Below are positions 1 to 8,019 of a stretch of 64,000 nt of DNA, piece after piece; the first letter of the stretch is position 1; each line of letters starts with the position of its first letter. Position numbers and translations under genes: made by a program. The notes under the pieces were generated by a model that was not told the DNA's origin, did no database searches, and saw nothing but the letters and a program-made list of their open reading frames with translations. The stretch spans positions 1-64,000 of the forward strand of contig SECP01000039.1 in assembly GCA_004193285.1 (NCBI GenBank), written 5' to 3'. The DNA is from Myxococcales bacterium. GTDB taxonomy: Bacteria; Myxococcota_A; Polyangia; Polyangiales; Polyangiaceae.

Positions 1-1
1 G

Positions 2-454
2 GCGAGGGGAGCTGCCGCGAAGGGGGGCGGGGACGATGAGCCGGACGGCGACCGAGCCGCGGCCCTGTCCGCGTCGTTGCAAGCGTACGCGGAGGCAGCG
101 CGGTTCAGGCGCTTGGCGAGGCGAGCGCTGCGAACGGTAGGGCTGACCTTCAGTGAATGGCGCGTGCTCGGAGCGACTTGTGCACTAGCGACTCGAAAAG
201 GAGACGCCTGCAATCACGCCGAGGTGGCGCGCGAGCTGTCGCTGGGCGAGTCCTCGGTGCTGGAAGCGATGCGTTCGCTCACTCGGCGCGACTGGGTGAG
301 CCACGACGTTGGCGAATGGCAGCTCGGATTCCGAGTGATTCCCACCGAGAACGGCCAGGCGCGATTGACTCTGGCAAACGGTGCGGTGTTGGCGTCGTCG
401 AATGACGGGGGACGCGCGAGCTTCGTTCGCCGGTTGTTCGCGGGAGGGCGTTGA
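2..454 (+). CDS. Winged-helix (MarR-like) DNA-binding protein, 5' end uncertain
   Basis: The frame is open to the left edge of the window with no ATG or GTG, so the gene either begins outside or starts at the TTG at 77 (125 residues). The part from 77 has a helical N-terminus (AEAARFRRLARRALRTVGLT), then LTFSEWRVLGA and a helix-turn-helix-like stretch (NHAEVARELSLGESSVLEAMRSLTRRDWV). This is followed by a short wing-like strand pair. That order is the MarR-type winged-helix layout, in which a recognition helix separates replication of a 'species' choice from the wing. It is expected to be a cytoplasmic transcription factor. It faces the minus-strand thioredoxin-rhodanese gene, with 43 bp between the two stops. 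No ligand-binding residues can be named. The fold call is by pattern only, and a generic winged-helix protein of another family is possible. Confidence 0.5.
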   Translation, partial: ARGAAAKGGGDDEPDGDRAAALSASLQAYAEAARFRRLARRALRTVGLTFSEWRVLGATCALATRKGDACNHAEVARELSLGESSVLEAMRSLTRRDWVSHDVGEWQLGFRVIPTENGQARLTLANGAVLASSNDGGRASFVRRLFAGGR

Positions 455-497
455 AGAAGGCGCGGCCCCGACGAAAGCGGGCGCGGCGCCGCCGGGC

Positions 498-1145
498 CTA
501 TTGCGGCCGTTCCAGCTTGAAGCCGGAAGCCTCCCAGGCAAGCACGCCGCCTTCGAGGAACGCGACCGGAAGGCCCTGCTCGGCCAGCTTGGCGGCGAGG
601 TCCTTCGTCTTGTCTCCGCCGCGGCAGTAGAGCACGGGCGTTGCTGGCAGCATGTGGAGCTCGGCGAGGCGGGTCTCGAGCTCCTCTAGCGGGATGTTGG
701 TGGCGCCAGGGAGGCGTGCCCGCGCGAAGACCGCCGCCTCGCGGGTGTCCACCAAGCTCACGCGCCCTGCCTGGATGAGCTGAGCCAGCTCCTCCGGGCG
801 CACCGCACCCTCGGCTCGGGGAAGGAACGGCTCGAGCATGCTCCGGAGCTCGGCTCGGCGGAGGGCCCCGGCTTTGCCGCCGACGGGGCGCCCGTTGTGG
901 AACACGACGAAGGTTGGCACCGACTGCACGCCCATCTGGCGAGGAATGCCGGGTGACTTGTCGATGTCCAAGGTGACCACCTTGGCCTTGCCCTCCAGCT
1001 CGTGCGCGAGGGCCTGGAGCTCGGGCGCGATCTGCTTACAGGGACCGCACCACTCGGCCGTAAACTCGAGCAACACGGGGAGCTCGCTCATCAGCACCTC
1101 TTGTTCGAAGGTGCGTTCAGTCACGACGGGCAGGGAAGCGGCCAT
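498..1145 (-). CDS. Thioredoxin-rhodanese fusion protein
   Basis: 215 residues from the ATG at 1145; the frame is open further upstream but that part has no thioredoxin homology. Residues 1-105 are a thioredoxin fold with the redox site WCGPCK (C33, C36) and the cis-proline stretch VPTFVVF. From about residue 112 to the end is a rhodanese domain: the entry motif LVDTREAAVF, the GATNIPL loop and the active-site loop YCRGGDKT carrying the catalytic Cys (about residue 178). A thioredoxin domain would reduce the persulfide or disulfide formed on the rhodanese cysteine, so the likely role is sulfane-sulfur or redox handling. No signal peptide is visible, so it should be cytoplasmic. It lies 19 bp downstream of the DppC-like gene and may be co-transcribed with it. 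Domain assignment is firm; substrate is unknown. Confidence 0.85.
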   Translation of the reverse strand: MAASLPVVTERTFEQEVLMSELPVLLEFTAEWCGPCKQIAPELQALAHELEGKAKVVTLDIDKSPGIPRQMGVQSVPTFVVFHNGRPVGGKAGALRRAELRSMLEPFLPRAEGAVRPEELAQLIQAGRVSLVDTREAAVFARARLPGATNIPLEELETRLAELHMLPATPVLYCRGGDKTKDLAAKLAEQGLPVAFLEGGVLAWEASGFKLERPQ

Positions 1146-1164
1146 GTTTAGAGCGGTAATATTG

Positions 1165-1857
1165 TCATTTTCGGGCGAGCCGCAAGCCGTAGTGCTCTCC
1201 GAGGCGGTGGAGCGCCCAAGTCGCCGAGAGCACGGCCAAAACGCCCAAGGCCGCGGGGCCGCTGCCGCCGGTCGACACCACGAAGGCACCCAGGCTGCGC
1301 GCCGAGCTCGCGGCGCCGAGGCCCGCCGCGATGCCGATGCCGTCTAGCAAGAACGTCCAGACTGGCGTGAGGGCCAAGTGAGCGAGCGCCGGGCGGGCGG
1401 CCGCCGGCAGGCGCTGACGTACGAAGATTGCGAGCGGCATGTAGCCGAGACTGCGCGCGGCCCAAGTGGTGTCGACGCGCGCGGCGCGCAGCAAGGCGCT
1501 CCGGACGACCCAGCCGACCTCGAGCGCACGGAGCAAGCCGAGCACGAGCAGCCCGCCGAAATGAGAGACACCGGAGGGCCTCACGAAGGCGAGCAACAAC
1601 ACGACCGGCACCGCGGCGATCCAATCCGTGACGAACGAGAGCGTCGCGTCCAGCCAGCGCGGTCCGCTACCGGCGAGCGCGCCGAGCGGCACGCCGACCA
1701 TGAGCGCGATGAGCAGCACCGCTACGAGCGCGAGCAGATCGTGACCCAAACCCACGAGCAGGGGGTGCGCGTTGACGACGAGCAAGCCGTAGAGACCCAG
1801 CACGAGCCAGGTCCCGAGCAGGAGCTGCGCGAGGCGCGCTCGAAACACCGCCCTCAT
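1165..1857 (-). CDS. DppC-like ABC transporter permease subunit (divergent)
   Basis: 230 residues with about five hydrophobic segments. The central part follows the DppC/OppC permease pattern: a segment VGVPLGALAGSGPRWLDATL, then two membrane helices, then an EAA-like cytoplasmic loop (RVDTTWAARSLGYMPLAIF followed by RQRLPAAARPAL) that in this family docks on the ATPase. It is shorter than typical DppC (about 300). Its start overlaps the stop of the upstream permease by 4 bp (ATGA), so the two are translationally coupled and probably form a heterodimer. No ATPase or substrate-binding protein gene is nearby, which is unusual for a peptide or nickel importer. The family call rests on the EAA loop; the substrate cannot be inferred. 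Confidence 0.65.
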   Translation of the reverse strand: MRAVFRARLAQLLLGTWLVLGLYGLLVVNAHPLLVGLGHDLLALVAVLLIALMVGVPLGALAGSGPRWLDATLSFVTDWIAAVPVVLLLAFVRPSGVSHFGGLLVLGLLRALEVGWVVRSALLRAARVDTTWAARSLGYMPLAIFVRQRLPAAARPALAHLALTPVWTFLLDGIGIAAGLGAASSARSLGAFVVSTGGSGPAALGVLAVLSATWALHRLGEHYGLRLARK

Positions 1858-3110
1858 GGCTCGTCCTCGCCCTCGAGCTCTTCACGCGCGTGGCTCGCGG
1901 CTGCCACTCGCGAAGGCAAGGTCACGAGCAGCTCGGAGAGCAGGGTGACGCCGAGCAAGGAGCCCATGAGGAGGTTGACGTCACCTTGGCGGAGCGCGCT
2001 GGCGCACAGCTCCAGCACGCCGCCGCGCCCGGTCACCAGCTCGAAGGCAAGGGCGAGGGACAGCACCATCGGGTACGAGGCGACGAGCGACGCGGCCGTC
2101 GCGGAGAGGCGCGCGCGTGCCCGCAGCCACAGCCCCTCGCCGCGATCTGCGAGGGCGGAAGCGGCGGCGGCGGCGAACGCAATACCCAGCAAGAGCAGCA
2201 CGTGGACCGCGCTGTGCGGCAGCGCGCTCGCGACGAGCCCGGCGACGTCCGCGCCGCTGCGCGCCTGACCGAGCTTCCACAGCCGCGCTTGAGCCAGCCA
2301 TTTGCCGAACTGGGTTTCGGTGACCAGCGCCGCGACCCGCCGCGGCCCCTCCAGGACCGTGTAGTCGGCGCCTTCGACGAGCCACAGCTGCTGCCAGCCG
2401 CGCACCGCGCGCTCCGCCTGGGCCATGCTGGCAGCGCGCGGCAGGCCCTCACCCCGAGCGGTGATGTGCATGAGCACGGGGTTGAGCCGGGCGACGCGCG
2501 CCACGTCGCGGTCGGTTCGAACCTCGCCGAGCGCGTTGACCAGGGCCTCCAAGGCGTACGTGTCGGCGTGGATCACGTCGTCCCGGCGGAGGCTGAGCGA
2601 GCGCTCCGCCATGCGTTCCACCGCTCGCCGCACGGTGGTGGGGCGAAAGTCGATCGAGCGATCTTGCCAAAAACGCCCGAAGAACAAGAGCGCGCGCTCC
2701 GGCGAGCTCACGTCGTCGATGGTGGCGACGCGCATCCGCAGCGCCAACGGGCCCAGGGCGTAGGCCACGCGCCCGCGCGCACTCGGCTCCAATGCATCTA
2801 GCTGCGGCAGCACGTGAGGCAGCGCCGCTCCGCCCAAACGCAGCAGCTCGCGGCGGCCCGGCTCGGCGCCGCGCGGGTCATCGCGCGCTACCGCACGCAT
2901 CGCCCCGAGCGCGCGCCCGCGTACGTCGGTCGGGGCAAGATTGAGGAAGACGGGCAGCGCGCGAAACGCCCAGCCGGAGCCCGGGCGCTTCGCGGCGTTG
3001 GCAGCCCCGTAGAATCCGACCACGAGCACCGCGCACAAAGTGAGCAGCAGACGTACCAGCCGCGGGAACACCCGGCGGAACGTCAACCTGCCCGCGCGGG
3101 CTCGAATCAT
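1854..3110 (-). CDS. DppB-like permease with a long soluble HEAT-like insertion
   Basis: 418 residues. The first membrane segment is at about 15-40 (LVRLLLTLCAVLVVGFYGAA). Residues about 45-275 are soluble and partly HEAT-like, with alternating helices such as LLRLGGAALPHVLPQLDAL. Three or more membrane segments follow (about 285-305, 325-350, 375-395). The end reproduces the DppB C-terminus pattern: FELVTGRGGVLELCASALRQ, then a run matching the conserved 'D-x-x-x-x-x-G' last helix. Ordinary DppB has one helix, a short periplasmic loop and then five helices, so the soluble insertion here (about 230 residues) is much larger than normal. It is coupled by a 4-bp overlap to the DppC-like gene and lies 13 bp after the PP2C gene. 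The permease call is an inference from the C-terminal pattern and the partner gene. Confidence 0.55.
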   Translation of the reverse strand: MIRARAGRLTFRRVFPRLVRLLLTLCAVLVVGFYGAANAAKRPGSGWAFRALPVFLNLAPTDVRGRALGAMRAVARDDPRGAEPGRRELLRLGGAALPHVLPQLDALEPSARGRVAYALGPLALRMRVATIDDVSSPERALLFFGRFWQDRSIDFRPTTVRRAVERMAERSLSLRRDDVIHADTYALEALVNALGEVRTDRDVARVARLNPVLMHITARGEGLPRAASMAQAERAVRGWQQLWLVEGADYTVLEGPRRVAALVTETQFGKWLAQARLWKLGQARSGADVAGLVASALPHSAVHVLLLLGIAFAAAAASALADRGEGLWLRARARLSATAASLVASYPMVLSLALAFELVTGRGGVLELCASALRQGDVNLLMGSLLGVTLLSELLVTLPSRVAAASHAREELEGEDEP

Positions 3111-3123
3111 CCGACGCTTCGGC

Positions 3124-4329
3124 TCAGCGGAGCAGCAAAAAGCCGGCGATGGCCACCAGCAGCATCGCTAGGAGCACCAGCATGCCCACGAACGACGGCG
3201 CGAGGCCGCTGGTGGGGATGCTCACGGGATCGTCCTCCAGGCTGTACGTCGCGGGGGGGCTGGAGGAGACGCGTCCTCCTGGCCCGGCCGTGCCGGAGGC
3301 TGGGGTGGAGGCCGCCATGGGGTTGGTCATCCCGACCATGGTGTGACCCACGCGCAGGCGACGCGATTCGCGCTGCGCCTCTTGGCTCGGCGAGTCCGTG
3401 TACACGTCCCCCGGCTGCACGCTGGGGGCGCGCACGGTTTGCTCGGCAGGCGCCTCGGGCAGCGGGTACTTCTGATAAGCGAGGACGTCACCCGCGCCGG
3501 GCGGGGGGAGCGCGCCGTCGAACACGGCCACGATCACGGTGATGTTGTCGTGACCACCGGCGCGGTTGGCGCGGTCCACCAGCTCTTTACAGGCGTCGAA
3601 GGGCTCACGGTTCGTGAGGAGAACCTCGCGCATCTCGTCCGCCCGCACCATGCCGGACAAGCCGTCCGAGCACACGAGCAGGGTGTCGCCCTTGCGGAGG
3701 TCGACGTAAGTGAGATCCACCTGCACCGTCTCGGCGGTCCCGAGCGCTTGCAGGATGATGTTGTTGTGCTCGAAGGTCTCCGCTTCCTCCTCGGTGAGCT
3801 GACCTGCCTCGATGAGCTGGTTCACCAGGGACTGATCGCGGCTGACCTGCACGAACTTGTCCCCGCGCAGCACGTACGCGCGGCTGTCGCCCACCTGCGC
3901 GACGAAGAGCCGCCCGTCGAGGAGCGCGGCGATCGTAGCGGTCGTGCCCATGCCTCGGCGGGTGCGGTCCGCGCGAGCCTCGCCGAAGATGCGGCCGCCG
4001 GCGTCCTCGACCGCAGTGACGAGGCGGCGGGCCAGGTCGTCGTGGTTCAGGGGAACGTCCCCCTGGGTGAGCTTCTCGTAAATGATGTCCACGGCGAGCT
4101 GGCTGGCCACCTCGCCCGCGGCGGCGCCGCCCATGCCGTCGCACACGCCCAAGACAGTGCCGCGTTCTGCTACGGCCTGGACTCGGTCTGTCTCCATCAA
4201 GCTGCGACTCTTTCGAGTCAGATCAGCGACGAGAAAGTTGTCTTCGTTGTGCTCGCGGATTTGTCCGACGTCCGTTCGCCCAAAGAGGCGTACGCGAATA
4301 CCCGAGCCGGGAGTGGACTCGCCGTTCAT
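3124..4329 (-). CDS. PP2C-family Ser/Thr protein phosphatase, membrane-anchored
   Basis: 401 residues. Residues about 10-260 carry the PP2C signature motifs in order: EHNEDNF (metal Asp), CDGMGG (metal Asp), RRGMGTT, VGDSRAYVLR, DQSLVNQL, CSDGLSGMV and GGHDNITVIV. All metal ligands expected for this Mg/Mn-dependent phosphatase family are present. A Pro/Ser/Thr-rich linker follows, then a C-terminal transmembrane helix at about 378-400 (FVGMLVLLAMLLVAIAGFLL), which places the catalytic domain in the cytoplasm at the inner membrane. It is the partner of Hanks-type kinases, of which one is encoded at 9.4-10.6 kb. The ATG overlaps the stop of the zinc-ribbon/FHA gene by 4 bp (ATGA), so phosphatase and phospho-threonine reader are made together. 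Confident. Confidence 0.92.
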   Translation of the reverse strand: MNGESTPGSGIRVRLFGRTDVGQIREHNEDNFLVADLTRKSRSLMETDRVQAVAERGTVLGVCDGMGGAAAGEVASQLAVDIIYEKLTQGDVPLNHDDLARRLVTAVEDAGGRIFGEARADRTRRGMGTTATIAALLDGRLFVAQVGDSRAYVLRGDKFVQVSRDQSLVNQLIEAGQLTEEEAETFEHNNIILQALGTAETVQVDLTYVDLRKGDTLLVCSDGLSGMVRADEMREVLLTNREPFDACKELVDRANRAGGHDNITVIVAVFDGALPPPGAGDVLAYQKYPLPEAPAEQTVRAPSVQPGDVYTDSPSQEAQRESRRLRVGHTMVGMTNPMAASTPASGTAGPGGRVSSSPPATYSLEDDPVSIPTSGLAPSFVGMLVLLAMLLVAIAGFLLLR

Positions 4330-5639
4330 CGGGCTCTCGACCCCGTGCCGAAATCCAGCCGGAACAGATGCTGGCCGATCCTCACGTGGTCGCCGGGGAC
4401 GAGCTCACGCTCGCCACGAATCCCGAGGTAGGTGCCGTTGGATGAGCCAAGGTCCTTCAGGCTGAAGGTATTCGTGCCTGGGTCGCGAACGATGGCGGCG
4501 TGTCTGCGGCTCATGAATGGGTCCGTCGTAAACACCACATCCCCCACCTCGCGTCCGATGACGGTTTCTTCTCGCGTCGGGTAGTAGACGTCACGCGTGA
4601 CACCTTCCACCGTCCGTTGACACAGGCGCGCGTAACGCGGCGCAGCGGGTGACCCGAACACCTGGGTACCACGCTCTGCTGCAGGGCCAAGCCCTCGCTC
4701 TGCGTCGCTCACGATCTCGAACCTTAACACCTCAAGACCTACCAACACCAAGTCTGCGTGCTGCAGTCGCTCTGGAGCTCGAAGCCGCACATATACTCCG
4801 TTCACGGATTCGAGGTCCCGGATAAAAAAGCGGCCGTCTCGGAACTGGAGCCGCGCATGCCGGGGAGATACATAAGGGTCGTTCACGAGGAGGATCGAAC
4901 CTTCCTCTCGGCCGACATCCGTTTGCTCGGCTTCTATCTCGTATTCGCGGCCCGGCTTTCCGTCTTGGCCGATGACGACGAGCTTTGCGCGCTCCTCGGG
5001 CCGTTGACCGATACCGAACTGAAAACTGGTGCCGGCGCCTTGTGGCGAAAATGGTGAAGAGCTCGCGCTGCCGAGCTGCGGAGGAGCGCTGCCTGGTGCC
5101 GGCCCCGTAGCCGGCGAACCCGGTGAGCTGGGAAGGCCGGGAGGTCCTTCGCCGAGGCGCGCGCCGCAGTACTGGCAGAACGCCATCTGCGCATGGTTCG
5201 AGCCGCGACAGCGGGGGCAGGCCACGACCGAAGGGGATGGAGCGACGGACGGTACCGGCGCGGGCTTTTGCCCGTTGCTTGGCCCGTTGCCAGGAAGAGG
5301 CGAACCGCAATTGGCGCAGAAGCGGCCTTGATGCGGGTTGCCGGTGCCGCAGCGCAAGCAGCGCTTTTCCGATGAAGCGGTGGGGGCCGGCGCTGGTGAG
5401 TTGAACTGGAATGGAGGCGCCGCGGGCCGCGCTGCCGATTCACCGCGCGGCATGACCTGCACCGGCGGGACCACGGCCGGAGGCGCGGGACCTGCCGGCG
5501 GCGCAGGGGCGGGCGCAGCAGAAGGCCCGGCGAGGGGCGCGACAGGCGCTGTGGGGGCGGGCGCGTTCAGGCGATTCCCACAATCCTGGCAGAACTTGAG
5601 ACCGTCCGGGTTTTCCCGGCCGCAGCGGCTGCAGTTCAC
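4326..5639 (-). CDS. Triple zinc-ribbon, double FHA-domain protein
   Basis: 437 residues. Three CxxC...CxxC zinc ribbons lie in the N-terminal third: CSRCG...CQDCG near residue 3, CLRCG...CANCG near 95, and CPRCR...CQYCG near 140. They are separated by Pro/Ala-rich linkers. Two FHA domains follow, at about 225-300 and 345-430. Each has the phosphothreonine-binding residues: GREEGSILL...SPRHARL...ESVNGVYV in the first and GREVGDVVF...SRRHAAI...GSSNGTYLG in the second. FHA domains bind phosphothreonine peptides, so this is a reader or adaptor for kinase signalling. It has no membrane segment. It sits directly upstream of the PP2C gene and is coupled to it. The zinc ribbons may bind protein or nucleic acid; which one is not visible. 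Confidence 0.85.
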   Translation of the reverse strand: MNCSRCGRENPDGLKFCQDCGNRLNAPAPTAPVAPLAGPSAAPAPAPPAGPAPPAVVPPVQVMPRGESAARPAAPPFQFNSPAPAPTASSEKRCLRCGTGNPHQGRFCANCGSPLPGNGPSNGQKPAPVPSVAPSPSVVACPRCRGSNHAQMAFCQYCGARLGEGPPGLPSSPGSPATGPAPGSAPPQLGSASSSPFSPQGAGTSFQFGIGQRPEERAKLVVIGQDGKPGREYEIEAEQTDVGREEGSILLVNDPYVSPRHARLQFRDGRFFIRDLESVNGVYVRLRAPERLQHADLVLVGLEVLRFEIVSDAERGLGPAAERGTQVFGSPAAPRYARLCQRTVEGVTRDVYYPTREETVIGREVGDVVFTTDPFMSRRHAAIVRDPGTNTFSLKDLGSSNGTYLGIRGERELVPGDHVRIGQHLFRLDFGTGSRAR

Positions 5640-5736
5640 GACGTCGAGGCCTCTTCTGCCGTTCGCACTTATTCCTGCCCTACGAACCCGCGACGCTACC
5701 CGACCCGGCCCCCTACGGCAACAAGACTACCAGCGG

Positions 5737-6438
5737 CTACCAGCGGGAGAGGGGGTCCCGCACCTCGATGACCACTTGTACGGCCAGCCAATGCGCCAGC
5801 CCGAAGTCCAGCGGGCCCGCGGCGCGCTCCTGCCCGGTCGTGTCCCTGAACCTTCGAAATAGGATGGGCTGGTAGGCGGGCAGCAGCGTTACGACCGTCC
5901 GCTCGCTGATCTGGTACTCGAGGCCGACGCCGAGCCCGAAAGCGATACCGCCGGCGGTCGCCGAAAATTCGTTTCCGTAGAGGGCGCCGCCCAGCGCGGC
6001 GGAGAGGTACGGGGTGAGGCGGTTCCCCCGGTCGAAATAGTAGCGGCCCTCCGCCGTGAGGCGCTGCTGAATGCCGAGGCGCAGAAGATTCGAAGAATTG
6101 AGCCGCGACAGCTGGAAGGCAGCACCGAGGTAAAACGGCCCACGCGAGCGATAGCCCATCCGCAGGCCGAGGCCGCCGCCCGACCCGAGGATGCACGGCG
6201 TGGGTGCCTTGTCCGGGCAAACGGCGCCGCCATCGAGGAGGGTCAAGGTGTGCAACGACACCCCGTACTGGACGTACTCCACGCTCGTGGGTGGCGGCGC
6301 GACGGCTTGAGCGAACGCGGGACGCGCCACCACGAGGCACGAAGCGGCCGCGTAAAGCGCGAGGAGCGATCGAACGTGACGCCCCAGTTCTTCGAGTTTA
6401 CCGGGGTTTCGGTCTCGCGAAGGTGGCGGCTTGGTCAT
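5737..6438 (-). CDS. Outer-membrane beta-barrel protein
   Basis: 233 residues. After a charged 24-residue lead comes a signal-peptide-like stretch (SLLALYAAASCLVVARPAFA) with cleavage after AFA. The rest is alternating polar/hydrophobic strands rich in Gly and aromatic residues (LGLRMGYRSRGPFYLGAAF, GLGVGLEYQI) and ends in Trp, the usual barrel C-terminus. Two cysteines near the mature N-terminus (CPDKAPTPC) could form a disulfide. The size suits an eight- to ten-stranded OmpA/OmpW-type barrel. It is followed 97 bp downstream by the zinc-ribbon/FHA gene, so transcription may run through. Start codon choice is uncertain because the lead before the signal is long. No specific function can be given. 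Confidence 0.7.
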   Translation of the reverse strand: MTKPPPSRDRNPGKLEELGRHVRSLLALYAAASCLVVARPAFAQAVAPPPTSVEYVQYGVSLHTLTLLDGGAVCPDKAPTPCILGSGGGLGLRMGYRSRGPFYLGAAFQLSRLNSSNLLRLGIQQRLTAEGRYYFDRGNRLTPYLSAALGGALYGNEFSATAGGIAFGLGVGLEYQISERTVVTLLPAYQPILFRRFRDTTGQERAAGPLDFGLAHWLAVQVVIEVRDPLSRW

Positions 6439-6455
6439 CTCGTCTTTTCACGGGC

Positions 6456-6483
6456 TTGACGAACGCCAAACCATTCGTCTAAA
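6456..6483 (+). promoter_or_regulatory. Candidate sigma-70-type promoter for the acidic protein gene
   Basis: TTGACG at 6456-6461 and TCTAAA at 6478-6483, separated by 16 bp. It lies 34 bp upstream of the ATG at 6517. The -35 matches 5 of 6 consensus bases; the -10 is weak (4 of 6). Confidence 0.35.
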
Positions 6484-6516
6484 GCCGGGGCAAGCCCGAC
6501 AGGATTGAGCCCGACG

Positions 6517-6912
6517 ATGGAAATCTACCTCGACAAGCGCGCCGTCAAACAGATTCGTCTATCGGCGCAAGAAGCCATCGAAGAGGATGACATGGAGTCC
6601 CTCCGTGAAGACATCCTCGAGGCGTTCACCGAAGACCAGGTCGAGGAGATCGAGCGACGCCTCGATGCCGGCGACTTCTTCGAGTTCTTGACCGACGTTT
6701 TGGACGAGTGGGGTGGGGACGACGTGGACGAGCTCTTGGAGCTCTTGGAAACCCAGCTCGGTGAGGTCGGTATCGATCTCAAGACCGATCAAAAGGGTGG
6801 CGAGTCCGACGACGAAGAGGACGACGACGTCGATGATGACGTCGATGACGACGACGACGACGAGGATGACGACGACGAGGACGAAGAGGAAGAAGCCGAC
6901 GAAGAGCCCTGA
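6517..6912 (+). CDS. Small acidic protein with Asp/Glu tail
   Basis: 131 residues from the ATG at 6517; a TTG four codons earlier is also possible. Residues 1-85 look helical and are already acidic (EEDDMESLREDILEAFTEDQ). The last third, about 94-131, is almost entirely Asp and Glu with a few Val and Lys. There is no signal peptide or membrane segment. Such tails occur in histone-like chaperones, nucleic-acid mimics and some ribosome-associated proteins, but nothing here decides between them. It stands alone on the plus strand between two minus-strand genes, with its own candidate promoter. Unknown function; the coding call is supported by the start context and codon pattern. Confidence 0.7.
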   Translation: MEIYLDKRAVKQIRLSAQEAIEEDDMESLREDILEAFTEDQVEEIERRLDAGDFFEFLTDVLDEWGGDDVDELLELLETQLGEVGIDLKTDQKGGESDDEEDDDVDDDVDDDDDDEDDDDEDEEEEADEEP

Positions 6913-6945
6913 GGGCTCCGCTGTCCTCTGCGCGGCGCCGCGGTG

Positions 6946-8019
6946 CTAAGGCAGGCCCGCGGCTCGCTTGAGGTAGTCGTGGCAAGGCCGGGCGGTGGCC
7001 GCAACGCGCTCGCACAGCAAGTGCGCGCACGGGGCGAACCGCGACTGCGGTAGGTGCTTGGTGAGCAGGCTCAGCGTGGCGCAAGCGCCGGCGCCATCGC
7101 CTGCTTCCCGGGCGAGGAGCGCTTCTTGGAAAAGCGCGTCGTCGGCCAGGGTGCTCGTCGGATGGTTCTGCCAAACCTTCAGCAGCTCGCGCCGCGCGCG
7201 CGCTGAATCGTGCAGCACGTCGCGGTAGATGCGGCCGAGCTCGAGCTGCGCCTCGGCGTACCGTGCGCGCTCGTAGCTGCCGGTGAAGGTGGCGCTCTCC
7301 TGCTCGGCCAGCAGCCGCTGCAGGTGCTTCACCGCGCGGTCCGGAGCAGCCAGCTCGAGCTCCTTCTGGGCGGCGCGAAACAGCGCGTCGTCCCAGTAGG
7401 CGCCGCGCGGGTAAGGGAAGCGCTCCGCGCAGGCGAGGTACTGGTCGCGCGCGGCCGCGAGCTCCCCGGCCTCGTCGAGCTCGCGAGCGGTGCGGTAGGC
7501 GAGCGTTTCCGCGAGCTCCGTCCCCCCCAGCGCCTTCGCCTCCGCGACCAAGTAGGCGAGCGCGGCCGCGCTGCCGCCTTGGGCTCGCACGTGGCGAACG
7601 TGCTCTTCGAGCGCCTTGCGCGCGAGCCCGGAGCTCGGATAGCGGCGGATGGCGAGCACCCGTTGCTGGTCGGCGGCCTCGGCGTCTCCGCGTTGCTCCG
7701 CCAAGTCCGCGAGCGCGAAGGCCGCCCGCGCGCTCCGCTCGCCATGGCCCCCTCGAGCGAGCGCGCTCAGCAGCGTTTCTCCGCGCTCCGCGGCGCCGCC
7801 GCGGACGTAGCTTTCGGCCGCGCGGTAGCGAGCCTCGTCGGCATCACGCTCGTTTTTCGCGTGTCCGGCGGCGCGCTCGTAGTGCTCCGCGGCCGTGACG
7901 TGCTCGCCGCGTCGCTGCGCGACGAGCGCGGCGTCGTTCTCCCGAGTGTACGCGGCCGGCGGCGGTGAGCCGCACGCCAAGCAGAGCGCCGTCACCAGCC
8001 ACGCCACGCGCTTCGTCAC
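6946..8019 (-). CDS. TPR-repeat lipoprotein
   Basis: 357 residues. The N-terminus is a lipoprotein signal with lipobox LCLAC|G (Cys about 16). The rest is a helical solenoid of degenerate tetratricopeptide repeats: AAEHYERAAGHAKNERDADE, ARYRAAESYVRGG, AARDQYLACAERFPYPRGAY and similar 34-37-residue units with the A-x-x-x-Y/F spacing. It is probably anchored in the outer membrane and faces the periplasm. Its ATG overlaps the stop of the methyltransferase gene by 4 bp, and it is the last gene of the minus-strand operon that includes the kinase and the FGE-like protein. TPR lipoproteins commonly scaffold envelope complexes; the partner is unknown. Confidence 0.8.
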   Translation of the reverse strand: MTKRVAWLVTALCLACGSPPPAAYTRENDAALVAQRRGEHVTAAEHYERAAGHAKNERDADEARYRAAESYVRGGAAERGETLLSALARGGHGERSARAAFALADLAEQRGDAEAADQQRVLAIRRYPSSGLARKALEEHVRHVRAQGGSAAALAYLVAEAKALGGTELAETLAYRTARELDEAGELAAARDQYLACAERFPYPRGAYWDDALFRAAQKELELAAPDRAVKHLQRLLAEQESATFTGSYERARYAEAQLELGRIYRDVLHDSARARRELLKVWQNHPTSTLADDALFQEALLAREAGDGAGACATLSLLTKHLPQSRFAPCAHLLCERVAATARPCHDYLKRAAGLP

